64,000 bases of DNA, taken from DATHVR01 sp035461175. Lineage in GTDB: Bacteria > Actinomycetota > Acidimicrobiia > Spongiisociales > ZC4RG35. Location of the stretch: NCBI GenBank assembly GCA_035461175.1, contig DATHVR010000030.1:30800-94799 (forward strand), written 5' to 3'. Numbering within the stretch: the first letter of the stretch is position 1; every line of letters begins with the position of its first letter. Shown one piece after another: positions 8,032 through 15,459 of this stretch. The notes beneath the pieces were generated by a model, which had not been told where the DNA came from, did not search any database, and was given only the letters and a program-made list of their open reading frames with translations. The position numbers and the translations under genes were made by a program.

Positions 8032-8970
8032 ATGCCGCCGGAAACGCACAACGTCGCGGTCTTTGCCCCCAGCCTGCTCATCACCGTCACGGTCGAGTCG
8101 GGCGGAGATGACTACGACGAGATCCACTTCCACATGGGTGGCCAGGGCTACTGGGTCGCTCGGGGGATCAGGGAACTGGGGGAGAGGCCGATCCTCACTG
8201 CTCCCGTCGGAGGGGAGCCTGGTCAGGTGATTCGGGGCCTGGTGGCATCGACCGGTCTCGACTTCTCGCCGGTCCAGATCGCCGGTCCCTCCCCCGGATA
8301 CGTCCACGACCGCCGCCATGGTGAGAGAAGGGTCCTCGCCACGTCCCGTTCGCCGGATCTCGACCGGCACGAAACCGACGACCTCTATGCCCGGACCCTC
8401 CAGCACTCGGTGACCGCCGGCGTCTGTGTCATCACCGGCCGGCGGGATGAAGACCGTCTCTCCGTGGACCTGTACCGCCGGCTGGGAACCGACTGTGCCG
8501 CCGCCGGCGTCACCTCGGTCGGCGATTTCCACGGTGACGAGCTGACGGCCTTCCTGGAGGGAGGACCGCTCGGCCTGCTCAAGGTGAGCGATGAGGATCT
8601 GGCCCGCGACGGATTGTTGGGTGAGGGCGCGCCGGATGCTGAGGTTTGGGAGGCCATCGACCACCTGTGCGACTCCGGTGCCCGGACCGTCGTCGTCTCC
8701 CGGGGCCGCGACGGCGCCCTGGGGCGATTCGGAGTCAGGCGGGTGAAGGCGGTTCCCCCGGCCTTCGAGGTGGTCGACCCGGCGGGTTCGGGCGACTCCA
8801 TGACGGCCGCCCTCGCCGTCGCCACCGTGCGCGGGCTCGACCCCGAGGACACGCTGCGTCTGGCCTGCGCCGCCGGGGCGGCCAATGTCACCCGGCACGG
8901 TCTGGGCAGCGCCCCGGTCGACCTCGTCGCCCGGGTGGTCCCACTGATCGAGATCCAAGGAGAGGAGTGA
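8032..8970 (+). CDS. PfkB family carbohydrate kinase
   Basis: 312 residues with a ribokinase/PfkB fold. 'MGGQGYWVARGIRELG' near residue 38 is the sugar-binding Gly-rich segment; 'DPAGSGDSMTAALAVATVRGL' near residue 245 is the PfkB signature with the catalytic Asp and anion hole. The N-terminal 'VAVFAPSLLITVTV' and loose spacing resemble 1-phosphofructokinase/tagatose-6-phosphate kinase-like members, but the substrate is open. surE follows after 6 bases, so the two are probably one operon. The nearest ribosome-like site (AAGGAG) is about 20 bases from the ATG, so the start is moderately certain. Confidence 0.83.
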   Translation: MPPETHNVAVFAPSLLITVTVESGGDDYDEIHFHMGGQGYWVARGIRELGERPILTAPVGGEPGQVIRGLVASTGLDFSPVQIAGPSPGYVHDRRHGERRVLATSRSPDLDRHETDDLYARTLQHSVTAGVCVITGRRDEDRLSVDLYRRLGTDCAAAGVTSVGDFHGDELTAFLEGGPLGLLKVSDEDLARDGLLGEGAPDAEVWEAIDHLCDSGARTVVVSRGRDGALGRFGVRRVKAVPPAFEVVDPAGSGDSMTAALAVATVRGLDPEDTLRLACAAGAANVTRHGLGSAPVDLVARVVPLIEIQGEE

Positions 8971-8976
8971 GTCGAG

Positions 8977-9798
8977 ATGGAAGCCGAACGGTTGGAGGTC
9001 GACACCAGGGCACGACCCCGCCACACCCCTCGCCGGGTGTTGCTCACCAACGACGACGGTATCGGATCGAAGGGCCTGTACGAGCTGGCCACGGCGCTGG
9101 CAGGCGACCACGAAGTGGTCGTGGTCGCCCCCCAGGACGAACGCAGCGGCTCCGGAACAGGTATCGGCTACTTCGATCCCGTCCAGGGCGTGGGGGTCAC
9201 CTCCTCCTGGGTGGCGGGTAGCCCGGCGCACGCTATCGACGGTCCGCCGGGGCTGGCGGTCATGTCGGCGATGCTGGGGGCGTTCGGCGACCTTCCGGAT
9301 GTGGTCGTTTCGGGGATCAATCCCGGGATCAACACCGGCCACTCCGTGCTGCACTCGGGGACGGTCGGCGCCGTCCTCACCGCCCGGACCTTCGGATGTG
9401 ACGGGGTGGCGGTCAGCCTGGCCTCCGGCGACAGTTGGCACTGGAAGACGGCGGCGGAGATCGCCCTCCCGGTGATCCGGTGGGTGCTGGAGCGCCCGGT
9501 ACCCCAGCCGACGACCATCAATCTGAATGTGCCGGGGATGGAGATGGACGACGTGCGGGGAGTTCGCTGGGCGGATCTCGACGTCTTCGGATACTTCCGG
9601 GTGGCGGCGACAGACGATCCCGGGGAGCGACTCCAGTTCGAGGTCGGGCCACCCGAAGCGGGTCTCGATCCGGCCTCCGACACCGCCCTCGTCTCGGGTG
9701 GCTACGCCACGGTCACTCCGCTGGCCACGGTCCAACCGGCAGCCTTTCCCGATTCCCCACCTCCCGGTTGCGAACGGTTTGAACGCAGGGGCGAATAG
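8977..9798 (+). CDS. surE: 5'/3'-nucleotidase SurE
   Basis: 273 residues. 'VLLTNDDGIGSKGL' carries the metal-binding Asp-Asp pair. 'PQDERSGSGTG' has the conserved Ser, 'GSPAHAIDGPPGLAV' the next conserved loop and 'VVSGINPGINTG' the metal-binding Asn. SurE removes phosphate from nucleoside monophosphates in the cytoplasm and is linked to stationary-phase survival. Family length is about 250-270, so it is full length; the first ~15 residues are an extra leader. It follows the PfkB kinase by 6 bases with an AGGAGAGGAG ribosome site inside the kinase 3' end. Confidence 0.93.
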   Translation: MEAERLEVDTRARPRHTPRRVLLTNDDGIGSKGLYELATALAGDHEVVVVAPQDERSGSGTGIGYFDPVQGVGVTSSWVAGSPAHAIDGPPGLAVMSAMLGAFGDLPDVVVSGINPGINTGHSVLHSGTVGAVLTARTFGCDGVAVSLASGDSWHWKTAAEIALPVIRWVLERPVPQPTTINLNVPGMEMDDVRGVRWADLDVFGYFRVAATDDPGERLQFEVGPPEAGLDPASDTALVSGGYATVTPLATVQPAAFPDSPPPGCERFERRGE

Positions 9799-9810
9799 CC
9801 TCCAACGAGG

Positions 9811-10647
9811 ATGGAACGGCTGGTCGATCTCGTACGCGACGGCGGTGTGGCCGTGCTCACTGGCGCGGGCGTCTCCACCGATTCCGGCATCCCCGATTAC
9901 CGGGGTGATCCGAACCGGGTTCGGCGTCCGCCCATCACCTACCGGGAGTTCGTCACGGACGTCCAGGGCCGGCGCCGCTACTGGGCTCGCAGCCACCTCG
10001 GTTGGAGGCGAATCACCGACGCCGTCCCCAACACCTCCCACCAAGCCGTCGCCAACCTCGAGGCCGCGGGATTGGTAGGTCCGGTGATCACCCAGAACGT
10101 GGACGGGCTTCACACCGCCGCCGGGTCACGGCGGGTGCTCGAACTCCACGGCTCGCTCCATCGCACCCTGTGCCTCGGATGCGGGGATCGTCGCTCCCGG
10201 CTGGAGCTGCACCACCGGCTCTCCGCCGCCAATCCCCGCTTCGATGAGGAGGAAGTCGAGTTCGCTCCGGACGGCGACGCCGTCATCTCCGACGGGCTCA
10301 CCACCCGCTTTCGGGTGGTCGACTGCCTGGGCTGTGGCGGGCTGCTCAAACCCGATGTGATCTTCTTCGGCGAGAACATCCCTCGCCCACGTGTGGAAGA
10401 GGCCTACCGCCTGGTCGCGGCCGCCACGTCATTGCTGGTGCTGGGTTCCTCCCTGACGGTCATGTCCGGCTACCGGTTTGTCCTCGCCGCTCACGCCGCT
10501 TCGATCCCGGTGGCGATCGTGAACCGGGGACCCACCCGGGGCGACCAGCTGGCCGATGTCCGTATCGAGGGAGGGCTCGCCCCGGTGATGGCGGCGCTGG
10601 CCCGAACCGTCGGAGGCCCGGCCGGGAGATACCCTCTCACGGGGTGA
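9811..10647 (+). CDS. NAD-dependent deacylase, Sir2 family (class II/SIRT4-like)
   Basis: 278 residues. 'VLTGAGVSTDSGIPDYRG' is the NAD-binding GAG.S..SGIPD.R motif, 'ITQNVDGLHTAAGS' the TQN.DGLH motif, and 'LELHGS' holds the catalytic His. Zinc cysteines occur as 'CLGCG' near residue 125 and 'CLGCGG' near 174, and 'GSSLTVMSGYRF' binds NAD. 'PDYRGDPNRVRRPPITY' is typical of the SIRT4/class II group. Such enzymes remove acyl groups from lysines or transfer ADP-ribose. It begins 12 bases after surE and likely belongs to the same operon. Confidence 0.9.
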   Translation: MERLVDLVRDGGVAVLTGAGVSTDSGIPDYRGDPNRVRRPPITYREFVTDVQGRRRYWARSHLGWRRITDAVPNTSHQAVANLEAAGLVGPVITQNVDGLHTAAGSRRVLELHGSLHRTLCLGCGDRRSRLELHHRLSAANPRFDEEEVEFAPDGDAVISDGLTTRFRVVDCLGCGGLLKPDVIFFGENIPRPRVEEAYRLVAAATSLLVLGSSLTVMSGYRFVLAAHAASIPVAIVNRGPTRGDQLADVRIEGGLAPVMAALARTVGGPAGRYPLTG

Positions 10648-10666
10648 GATACACAGGAGGAATCGC

Positions 10667-11686
10667 GTGCGCCTGGGGATGATCGGTCTGGGACGGATGG
10701 GGGCCAACATGTCCCGGCGGATCGCCGGCGACGGGCACGAGGTGGTCGGGTTCGACATCGACCCCGGTGTTCGGAGCGAACTCGAGGGCGAGGGAGTGAT
10801 CGCGGCGGCATCTTCCCTGGAGGACCTGGTCGGGGCCCTGGATGCTCCCCGCAACATCTGGATGATGCTCCCGGCTGCCATCGTCGATCCGGTCATCGAC
10901 GATCTCGTGCCCATGCTCGAGCCGGGTGACTGTCTGATCGACGGCGGCAACAGCTATTACCGGGACGACATCGACCGGGCACAGCGAATCACGCCGACCG
11001 GAGTCCACTACCTCGACGTCGGGGTGTCGGGGGGTGTGTGGGGATTGGACCGCGGCTACTCGCTCATGATCGGAGGCGGCCCCGAGGCGGTGGCCCGTCT
11101 CGCCCCCGTTTTCCGTTCGCTTGCCCCCGGGGTGGGGGCCGCCCCCCGGACCCCCGGCCGGACGGGGGACCCGGCTCCCGAGGAGGAGGGCTGGCTCCAC
11201 TGCGGGCCGTCCGGAGCGGGCCATTTCGTCAAGATGGTCCACAACGGGATCGAATACGGGATGATGGCCTCCTTCGCCGAGGGGTTCGCCATCCTCGAGC
11301 GGGCCGACGTGGGCGACGAGGATCGCCCGGCGGATGCCGAGACCTTCCCGCTGCGTGAGCCCGAGTACTACCGCTTCGACTTCGACCTCGACCGGATCGC
11401 CGAGGTGTGGCGCCGGGGGGCGGTGGTCGGTTCGTGGCTACTCGACCTGACCGCGGCTGCCCTCCACGCCGACTCCGACCTCGACGACTACGCCGGGCAC
11501 GTGTCCGACTCGGGCGAGGGACGATGGACGCTCCAGGCCGCCATCGACGAGGGTGTTCCCGCCAACGTCATCGCCTCCGCCCTCCACCAGCGTTTCAGCT
11601 CCCGCGACCAGGGCGACTACGGCGACAAGCTCCTCTCGGCCATGCGCGAGCAATTCGGCGGCCACGAGGAAAGAGGTACTGAGTAG
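10667..11686 (+). CDS. gnd: 6-phosphogluconate dehydrogenase (decarboxylating), short type
   Basis: 339 residues. An N-terminal Rossmann motif 'LGMIGLGRMGANMSRRIAGDGHEVVGFD' is followed by 'LIDGGNSYYRDD', 'YLDVGVSGGVWGLDRGYSLMIGG' and 'GPSGAGHFVKMVHNGIEYGMM', the substrate-binding and catalytic Lys/His/Asn segment. Length fits the short YqeC/GndA type rather than the ~470-residue form. It oxidises 6-phosphogluconate to ribulose 5-phosphate and CO2. The GTG start at 10667 is set by AGGAGG at 10655-10660. Residues ~150-175 hold a Pro/Gly-rich insert. The stop is followed at once by a heptamer array and palindromic repeat. Confidence 0.9.
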   Translation: MRLGMIGLGRMGANMSRRIAGDGHEVVGFDIDPGVRSELEGEGVIAAASSLEDLVGALDAPRNIWMMLPAAIVDPVIDDLVPMLEPGDCLIDGGNSYYRDDIDRAQRITPTGVHYLDVGVSGGVWGLDRGYSLMIGGGPEAVARLAPVFRSLAPGVGAAPRTPGRTGDPAPEEEGWLHCGPSGAGHFVKMVHNGIEYGMMASFAEGFAILERADVGDEDRPADAETFPLREPEYYRFDFDLDRIAEVWRRGAVVGSWLLDLTAAALHADSDLDDYAGHVSDSGEGRWTLQAAIDEGVPANVIASALHQRFSSRDQGDYGDKLLSAMREQFGGHEERGTE

Positions 11687-11815
11687 CGAGTGGTGAGTGG
11701 TGGGTCACCTCACCGTTTTCGCGACAGAATTGCGCGCCATAGCGCGCAATTCTGTCGCGAGAATCCTTCTGGACCTCCGTCCTCCGTCCTCCGACCTCTG
11801 ACCTCTGACCTGTCA
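11683..11815. repeat. Composite intergenic repeat: heptamers plus long palindrome
   Basis: From the gnd stop: GTAGCGAGTGGTG (11683-11695, also at 43028), heptamers GAGTGGT x2 then GGGTCAC and CTCACCG (11688-11715), then a palindrome with 19-bp perfect arms TCGCGACAGAATTGCGCGC (11719-11737 with 11742-11760, loop CATA), then six heptamers of the CCTCCGT/CCTCTGA type (11774-11815). The last heptamer supplies the stop codon of the convergent desaturase gene. The palindrome recurs at 27974, 55192 and 63982. Confidence 0.85.
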
Positions 11816-12709
11816 GGCCATTCCGAAGCGGGCTTCGAAGCGCTCGGCCTTGGTCATGATCTCGCCCGGGAGGGCCATCAGCTTCTCCTGGAGCTCGGAG
11901 GCGGTGGCGTCGAGGCCATCGAGCTCGGGGATGCCCCATTGCCTGAGCAGGGGCATGACGATCGAGTCGTGGTGGATGCGCAGGTTGTACACCCCCGCCT
12001 TGGCGATGTCGATCGAACGGCGCAGGAAGCCCGGGATCCCCACCCCGGGCATCTGGAAGTTCTTGAAGGTGCGATAGATCCCCTCCAGGGCGATAGTGGG
12101 CTGGAGTTCGATCATCGACTGCATCACGCCCTTGTAGAACATGAAGTGGTGGTTCTCGTCGGCGGCGATGTTGCGCATCAACTCGAAGGCGGTCTCGTCC
12201 TCGGTGATCTTGCCCGTGTTGCGATGTGATACCCGGGTGGCGAGTTCCTGGGCCGAGGTGTAGGCGAACAACTCGGCGACGTGACTGAAGTCGGGCTCGT
12301 AGCCGGCGGTCATCGTGGCCATGCGGTCGTCCTCGAGTTCGACCGGGTCACAGTTGCGGCTGGTGAGCAGGTAGGACCGGATGGCGATGGCGTGCTGGCC
12401 CTCCTCGGCGGTCCACAGCCCGTTCCACTCCTTCCACACCGAGCCCTCGGGGAGGTTGGTGTCGAGGATCTGGTGGTAGTAGGGGAGGTTGTCCTCGGTG
12501 AGCAGGTTGAGGACGAGGGAGGTGCGAGCCCGTTCGTTGATGGTGGCCTGAGACTCCTCCCACGGCTCCTTGACGAAGTTCCTCCCCATCTCCCAGGGGA
12601 TGAAGTCGTGGAAGTACCAATGCTTGCGCCGTTCCCGATGCTCGGCGAGAAGACGGGCGACGGTGGGCTCGAGGGCCTCGACGAGTTCGAGATGTTGGTT
12701 GGCGGCCAT
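11813..12709 (-). CDS. Acyl-ACP desaturase (ferritin-like di-iron)
   Basis: 298 residues. Di-iron ligand motifs are 'WTAEEGQHAIAIRSYL' (EExxH, near residue 110) and 'NIAADENHHFMFYKGV' (DENHH, near 200), with a first Glu in 'LLTEDNLPYYHQ'. This is the soluble stearoyl-ACP desaturase fold, as in mycobacterial DesA1/DesA2, which inserts a double bond into acyl chains on ACP. The start ATG 12709 is preceded by GAGGAGG on the minus strand. The frame open to 13456 upstream is antisense to the HisA-like gene and was not used. Divergent promoters must share the ~100 bases to 12812. Confidence 0.9.
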   Translation of the reverse strand: MAANQHLELVEALEPTVARLLAEHRERRKHWYFHDFIPWEMGRNFVKEPWEESQATINERARTSLVLNLLTEDNLPYYHQILDTNLPEGSVWKEWNGLWTAEEGQHAIAIRSYLLTSRNCDPVELEDDRMATMTAGYEPDFSHVAELFAYTSAQELATRVSHRNTGKITEDETAFELMRNIAADENHHFMFYKGVMQSMIELQPTIALEGIYRTFKNFQMPGVGIPGFLRRSIDIAKAGVYNLRIHHDSIVMPLLRQWGIPELDGLDATASELQEKLMALPGEIMTKAERFEARFGMA

Positions 12710-12811
12710 GGGGCCTCCTCGTGTGGGAGATGTTGTCCCTAAGACCCTGCCCCACTTCCAATGGTTACATTCATGTCTTCGCGAGTCGTCAAGTTTCGAT
12801 ACGGTAAGCGG

Positions 12812-13819
12812 ATGGATCTCTACGCCCGGGTCAACATTCTCGACGGACGCGCCGTGCGGTTGCCGCGCGGCGACGTCCACGATGCCATCGCTCTCCACAA
12901 CGATCCCTTCGAGCGGGTCATGAACTGGTTCCAGCAAGGAGCCGACCACGTCCACGTCGTCGATCTGGATGCCGCCGCCTTCGGTGACTACAAGAATCGG
13001 CCCCTGATCGACCGGATCCTGGAGGAATCCACCGGCGAAGTACAGCTGGCCGGCGGCATCCGCTCCCACGTCGAGGCGGCCCGTCTCCTGGACCAGGGGG
13101 CGTGGCGGATCGTGATGGGAACCGCGGCCATCGAAGACCAGAACATGGTGTGGGACTTGTGCCGCGACTTCCCCGGGCGGATCGTCGTCTCCCTCGACGT
13201 CCGCCCCGACGAGGAGGTGGCGACCCGGGGGTGGACCAAGAACTCGGGCCGATACCTGGAGGAGGTCCTGATCGAGATGTCCTCCGCCGGGGCCGCCGCC
13301 TTCTTCGTCAGCGAGGTGGGCCGCGACGTCATCACGGAGACCACCAACATCCAGATCCTGGCCGAGGCCCTGGCCACCGTCGAAGAGCCGATCGTGGCCG
13401 CCGGGGGAGTCCGCGACCTCGAGGACCTGCGCCGCCTGCTCTCGCTCTCGATCCACGAGCGCCAGGTCGACGGCGTGGTGGTGGGCCGCGAGGTTACCCA
13501 GGGCCGGTTCACACTGAGCGAGGCCAAGGAAATCATTGCCGCCGGCCCGCCCCGCGTCCCGATCGAAATCTCCGAGCCACGCCAGGAGACCCGCTCCACT
13601 CTGCCGCCGCTGATGGCCGATGCCGCTGCGGCCTACATGCGGGTGGCCGAGATCTCAGAACAGGCGGCCGGCCAGGCCCGAACCGCCGCCCACCACATGC
13701 AGGAGGGCGACGGAAGCACCGGGGCCGCCCATGCCTTCGCCGTCCAGGGCCATCTGGCCTCCGCCCTGGAGCAGATCGAGAACCTGGCCAAGGCGCACGC
13801 CAAGGGGACCCAGCCCTGA
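12812..13819 (+). CDS. HisA-like TIM-barrel protein with Asn at the catalytic base position and C-terminal extension
   Basis: 335 residues. Residues 1-245 align with HisA/PriA: 'DGRAVRLPRGD', 'VVDLDAAAFGD', 'QLAGGIRS', 'VSLDVRPDEEVATRGW', 'VAAGGVRDLEDL', 'GVVVGREVTQGRFTLSEA'. HisA isomerises ProFAR to PRFAR in histidine synthesis. The usual N-terminal catalytic Asp ('PAID') is Asn8 here ('RVNILDG'); the second catalytic Asp (D129) is kept. Residues 250-335 are an Ala/Gln/His-rich helical extension not found in ordinary HisA (~240-250 residues). No other his gene is near. Start ATG 12812 has a TACGGT box 6 nt upstream; ATG 12776 is possible. It may be a paralogue with changed function. Confidence 0.8.
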   Translation: MDLYARVNILDGRAVRLPRGDVHDAIALHNDPFERVMNWFQQGADHVHVVDLDAAAFGDYKNRPLIDRILEESTGEVQLAGGIRSHVEAARLLDQGAWRIVMGTAAIEDQNMVWDLCRDFPGRIVVSLDVRPDEEVATRGWTKNSGRYLEEVLIEMSSAGAAAFFVSEVGRDVITETTNIQILAEALATVEEPIVAAGGVRDLEDLRRLLSLSIHERQVDGVVVGREVTQGRFTLSEAKEIIAAGPPRVPIEISEPRQETRSTLPPLMADAAAAYMRVAEISEQAAGQARTAAHHMQEGDGSTGAAHAFAVQGHLASALEQIENLAKAHAKGTQP

Positions 13820-13826
13820 GGGAGGC

Positions 13827-15383
13827 TCAGTCGAGCCGGGTTCGGGACTGCTCCCGCAGGTAGCTGCGCAGGTACCAGGGGCCGCCGCCGCCCGCCCCTG
13901 ACGTGCCCGACCCCTTCCATCCGCCGAAGCTCTGGATGTCCGGCCACGCCCCGGTGGTGGCACCGGCTTCCCGGTTGACGTAGGTGGTGCCCGCCTCGAT
14001 GCGATCGAAGAAGTCCTGGATCTCGTCGTCGGACCGGGAGAAGAGGCCGGCGGTGAGGCCGAAGGGGGTGTCGTTGGCCTTTTCCAGTGCCTCCTCGAAC
14101 GAGTCGACCGGGCCCACGACCACGAAGGGAACGAACAGTTCCTGGCTCCAGACATAGGAGTCCTCGGGTGCGGCCACGACGGTGGGGGCGACATAGGTCC
14201 CCTTGCCGAACTCGTCGTCGGTGAGTCGCTCGCCGCCCACCAGCACCTCGCCGCCCTTCGCCTTGACGTCGGTCACGGCCTCCTCGAAGCGCTTGACGGC
14301 GGTCTCGTCGATCACAGGGCCGGTGAAAACGTCCCGTTCGAGCGGGTTGCCGACCTTCAACTCGGAGGAACGCTTGCGCAGCCTGTCGACGAAGTCGTCA
14401 TAGACGGAGCGGTCGACGTAGACCCGGGAGCTGGCCGAGCACTTCTGGCCCGAGAACCCGAAGGCGCCCCGCACCACCCCCTCGGCGGCCCGATCCAGAT
14501 CGGCCGAGGCGGTGACGATGACCGGGTTCTTTCCGCCCATCTCGGCTACCAGCGGCTTGGGCCGCTTCTCCCGCACCGTCCGGTACAGGTACATGCCCAC
14601 GTCGTAGGAGCCGGTGAAGGTGAGCCCGTCGACGTCGTCGTGGTGGGCGAGACGATCCCCCACTTCGTCGCCACCGGTGACGATGTGCAGGGCGCCGGCG
14701 GGAAGTCCGGCCTCTTTCAGCACCCGGTAGAACTCGAGTGACATCAGGGCGCCCTGGTTGGAGGGCTTGATCACGACCGTGTTCCCGGCCAGGAGGGCAC
14801 CGATCGAGGGACCCGAGGCGAGAGCCATCGGGAAGTTGAAGGGAGCGATCACCCCCCAGGTTCCGTAGGGCCGCAACACCGACGTGTTCTGTTCCCTGTC
14901 CGACAGCGACGACAGCGGGATCTCGAAGCCGTCGTGCTCGGTGATCTGGCGGGCGTAGTAGCGGAAGAACTCGACCGTCTCGGCCACGTCGCCGAGTGCC
15001 TCCAACCGGCTCTTTCCCACCTCGAAGGCCATCAGGGCCGCCAGGTCGAAGGTGCGCTTCTCCATGATGTCGGCACCCGCCAGCATCAGATCACGGCGCT
15101 CCTGCCACGGCGTGCCCGCCCACTCCACCTCGAAGGCGGCGGCGGCGGCGACGGCGTCGTCCACATCCTCGGCGCGGGCCTGGGCGTAGCGGCCGACGAC
15201 GATGTCCCGATCGATCGGAGAGCGCTCCTCGAACCACTCGTCGGAGGTGCGTTCTTCGCCGTTCACGATCAGGGCGTGGTCCTTGCCGAGTTGGTCCTGC
15301 ACCCGCTCCACGGCGGCGTCGTATGCGGACTGGAGTTCCTCGTTGTCGGCGGACATGGTGGCGTAGGTGATCTTGAAGGCCAT
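13827..15383 (-). CDS. L-glutamate gamma-semialdehyde (1-pyrroline-5-carboxylate) dehydrogenase
   Basis: 518 residues. Aldehyde dehydrogenase motifs: 'VIAPFNFPMALASGPSIGALLAGN', 'FTGSYDVG', 'LVAEMGGKNPVIV' (catalytic Glu), 'FGFSGQKCSASSRVYV' (catalytic Cys) and 'QELFVPFVVV'. Length and 'GQKCSA' fit the RocA/PutA group that oxidises glutamate semialdehyde to glutamate, the second step of proline degradation. The matching proline dehydrogenase lies elsewhere in the window (38638). Start ATG 15383 has an AGGAGG site 6 bases upstream. The gene converges on the HisA-like gene with only 7 bases between stops. Confidence 0.92.
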   Translation of the reverse strand: MAFKITYATMSADNEELQSAYDAAVERVQDQLGKDHALIVNGEERTSDEWFEERSPIDRDIVVGRYAQARAEDVDDAVAAAAAFEVEWAGTPWQERRDLMLAGADIMEKRTFDLAALMAFEVGKSRLEALGDVAETVEFFRYYARQITEHDGFEIPLSSLSDREQNTSVLRPYGTWGVIAPFNFPMALASGPSIGALLAGNTVVIKPSNQGALMSLEFYRVLKEAGLPAGALHIVTGGDEVGDRLAHHDDVDGLTFTGSYDVGMYLYRTVREKRPKPLVAEMGGKNPVIVTASADLDRAAEGVVRGAFGFSGQKCSASSRVYVDRSVYDDFVDRLRKRSSELKVGNPLERDVFTGPVIDETAVKRFEEAVTDVKAKGGEVLVGGERLTDDEFGKGTYVAPTVVAAPEDSYVWSQELFVPFVVVGPVDSFEEALEKANDTPFGLTAGLFSRSDDEIQDFFDRIEAGTTYVNREAGATTGAWPDIQSFGGWKGSGTSGAGGGGPWYLRSYLREQSRTRLD

Positions 15384-15459
15384 TCGATCCTCCTGGTTTT
15401 GAGCGCACTTCCCACAGTAACGAAGGCGCAACCCTGTCGGTCGGGGTAGGTTGACGTCC

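Noticed and set aside
7990..10113. 707-residue minus-strand open frame
   Set aside because: It lies antisense to the kinase, surE and sirtuin genes, all with complete motifs.
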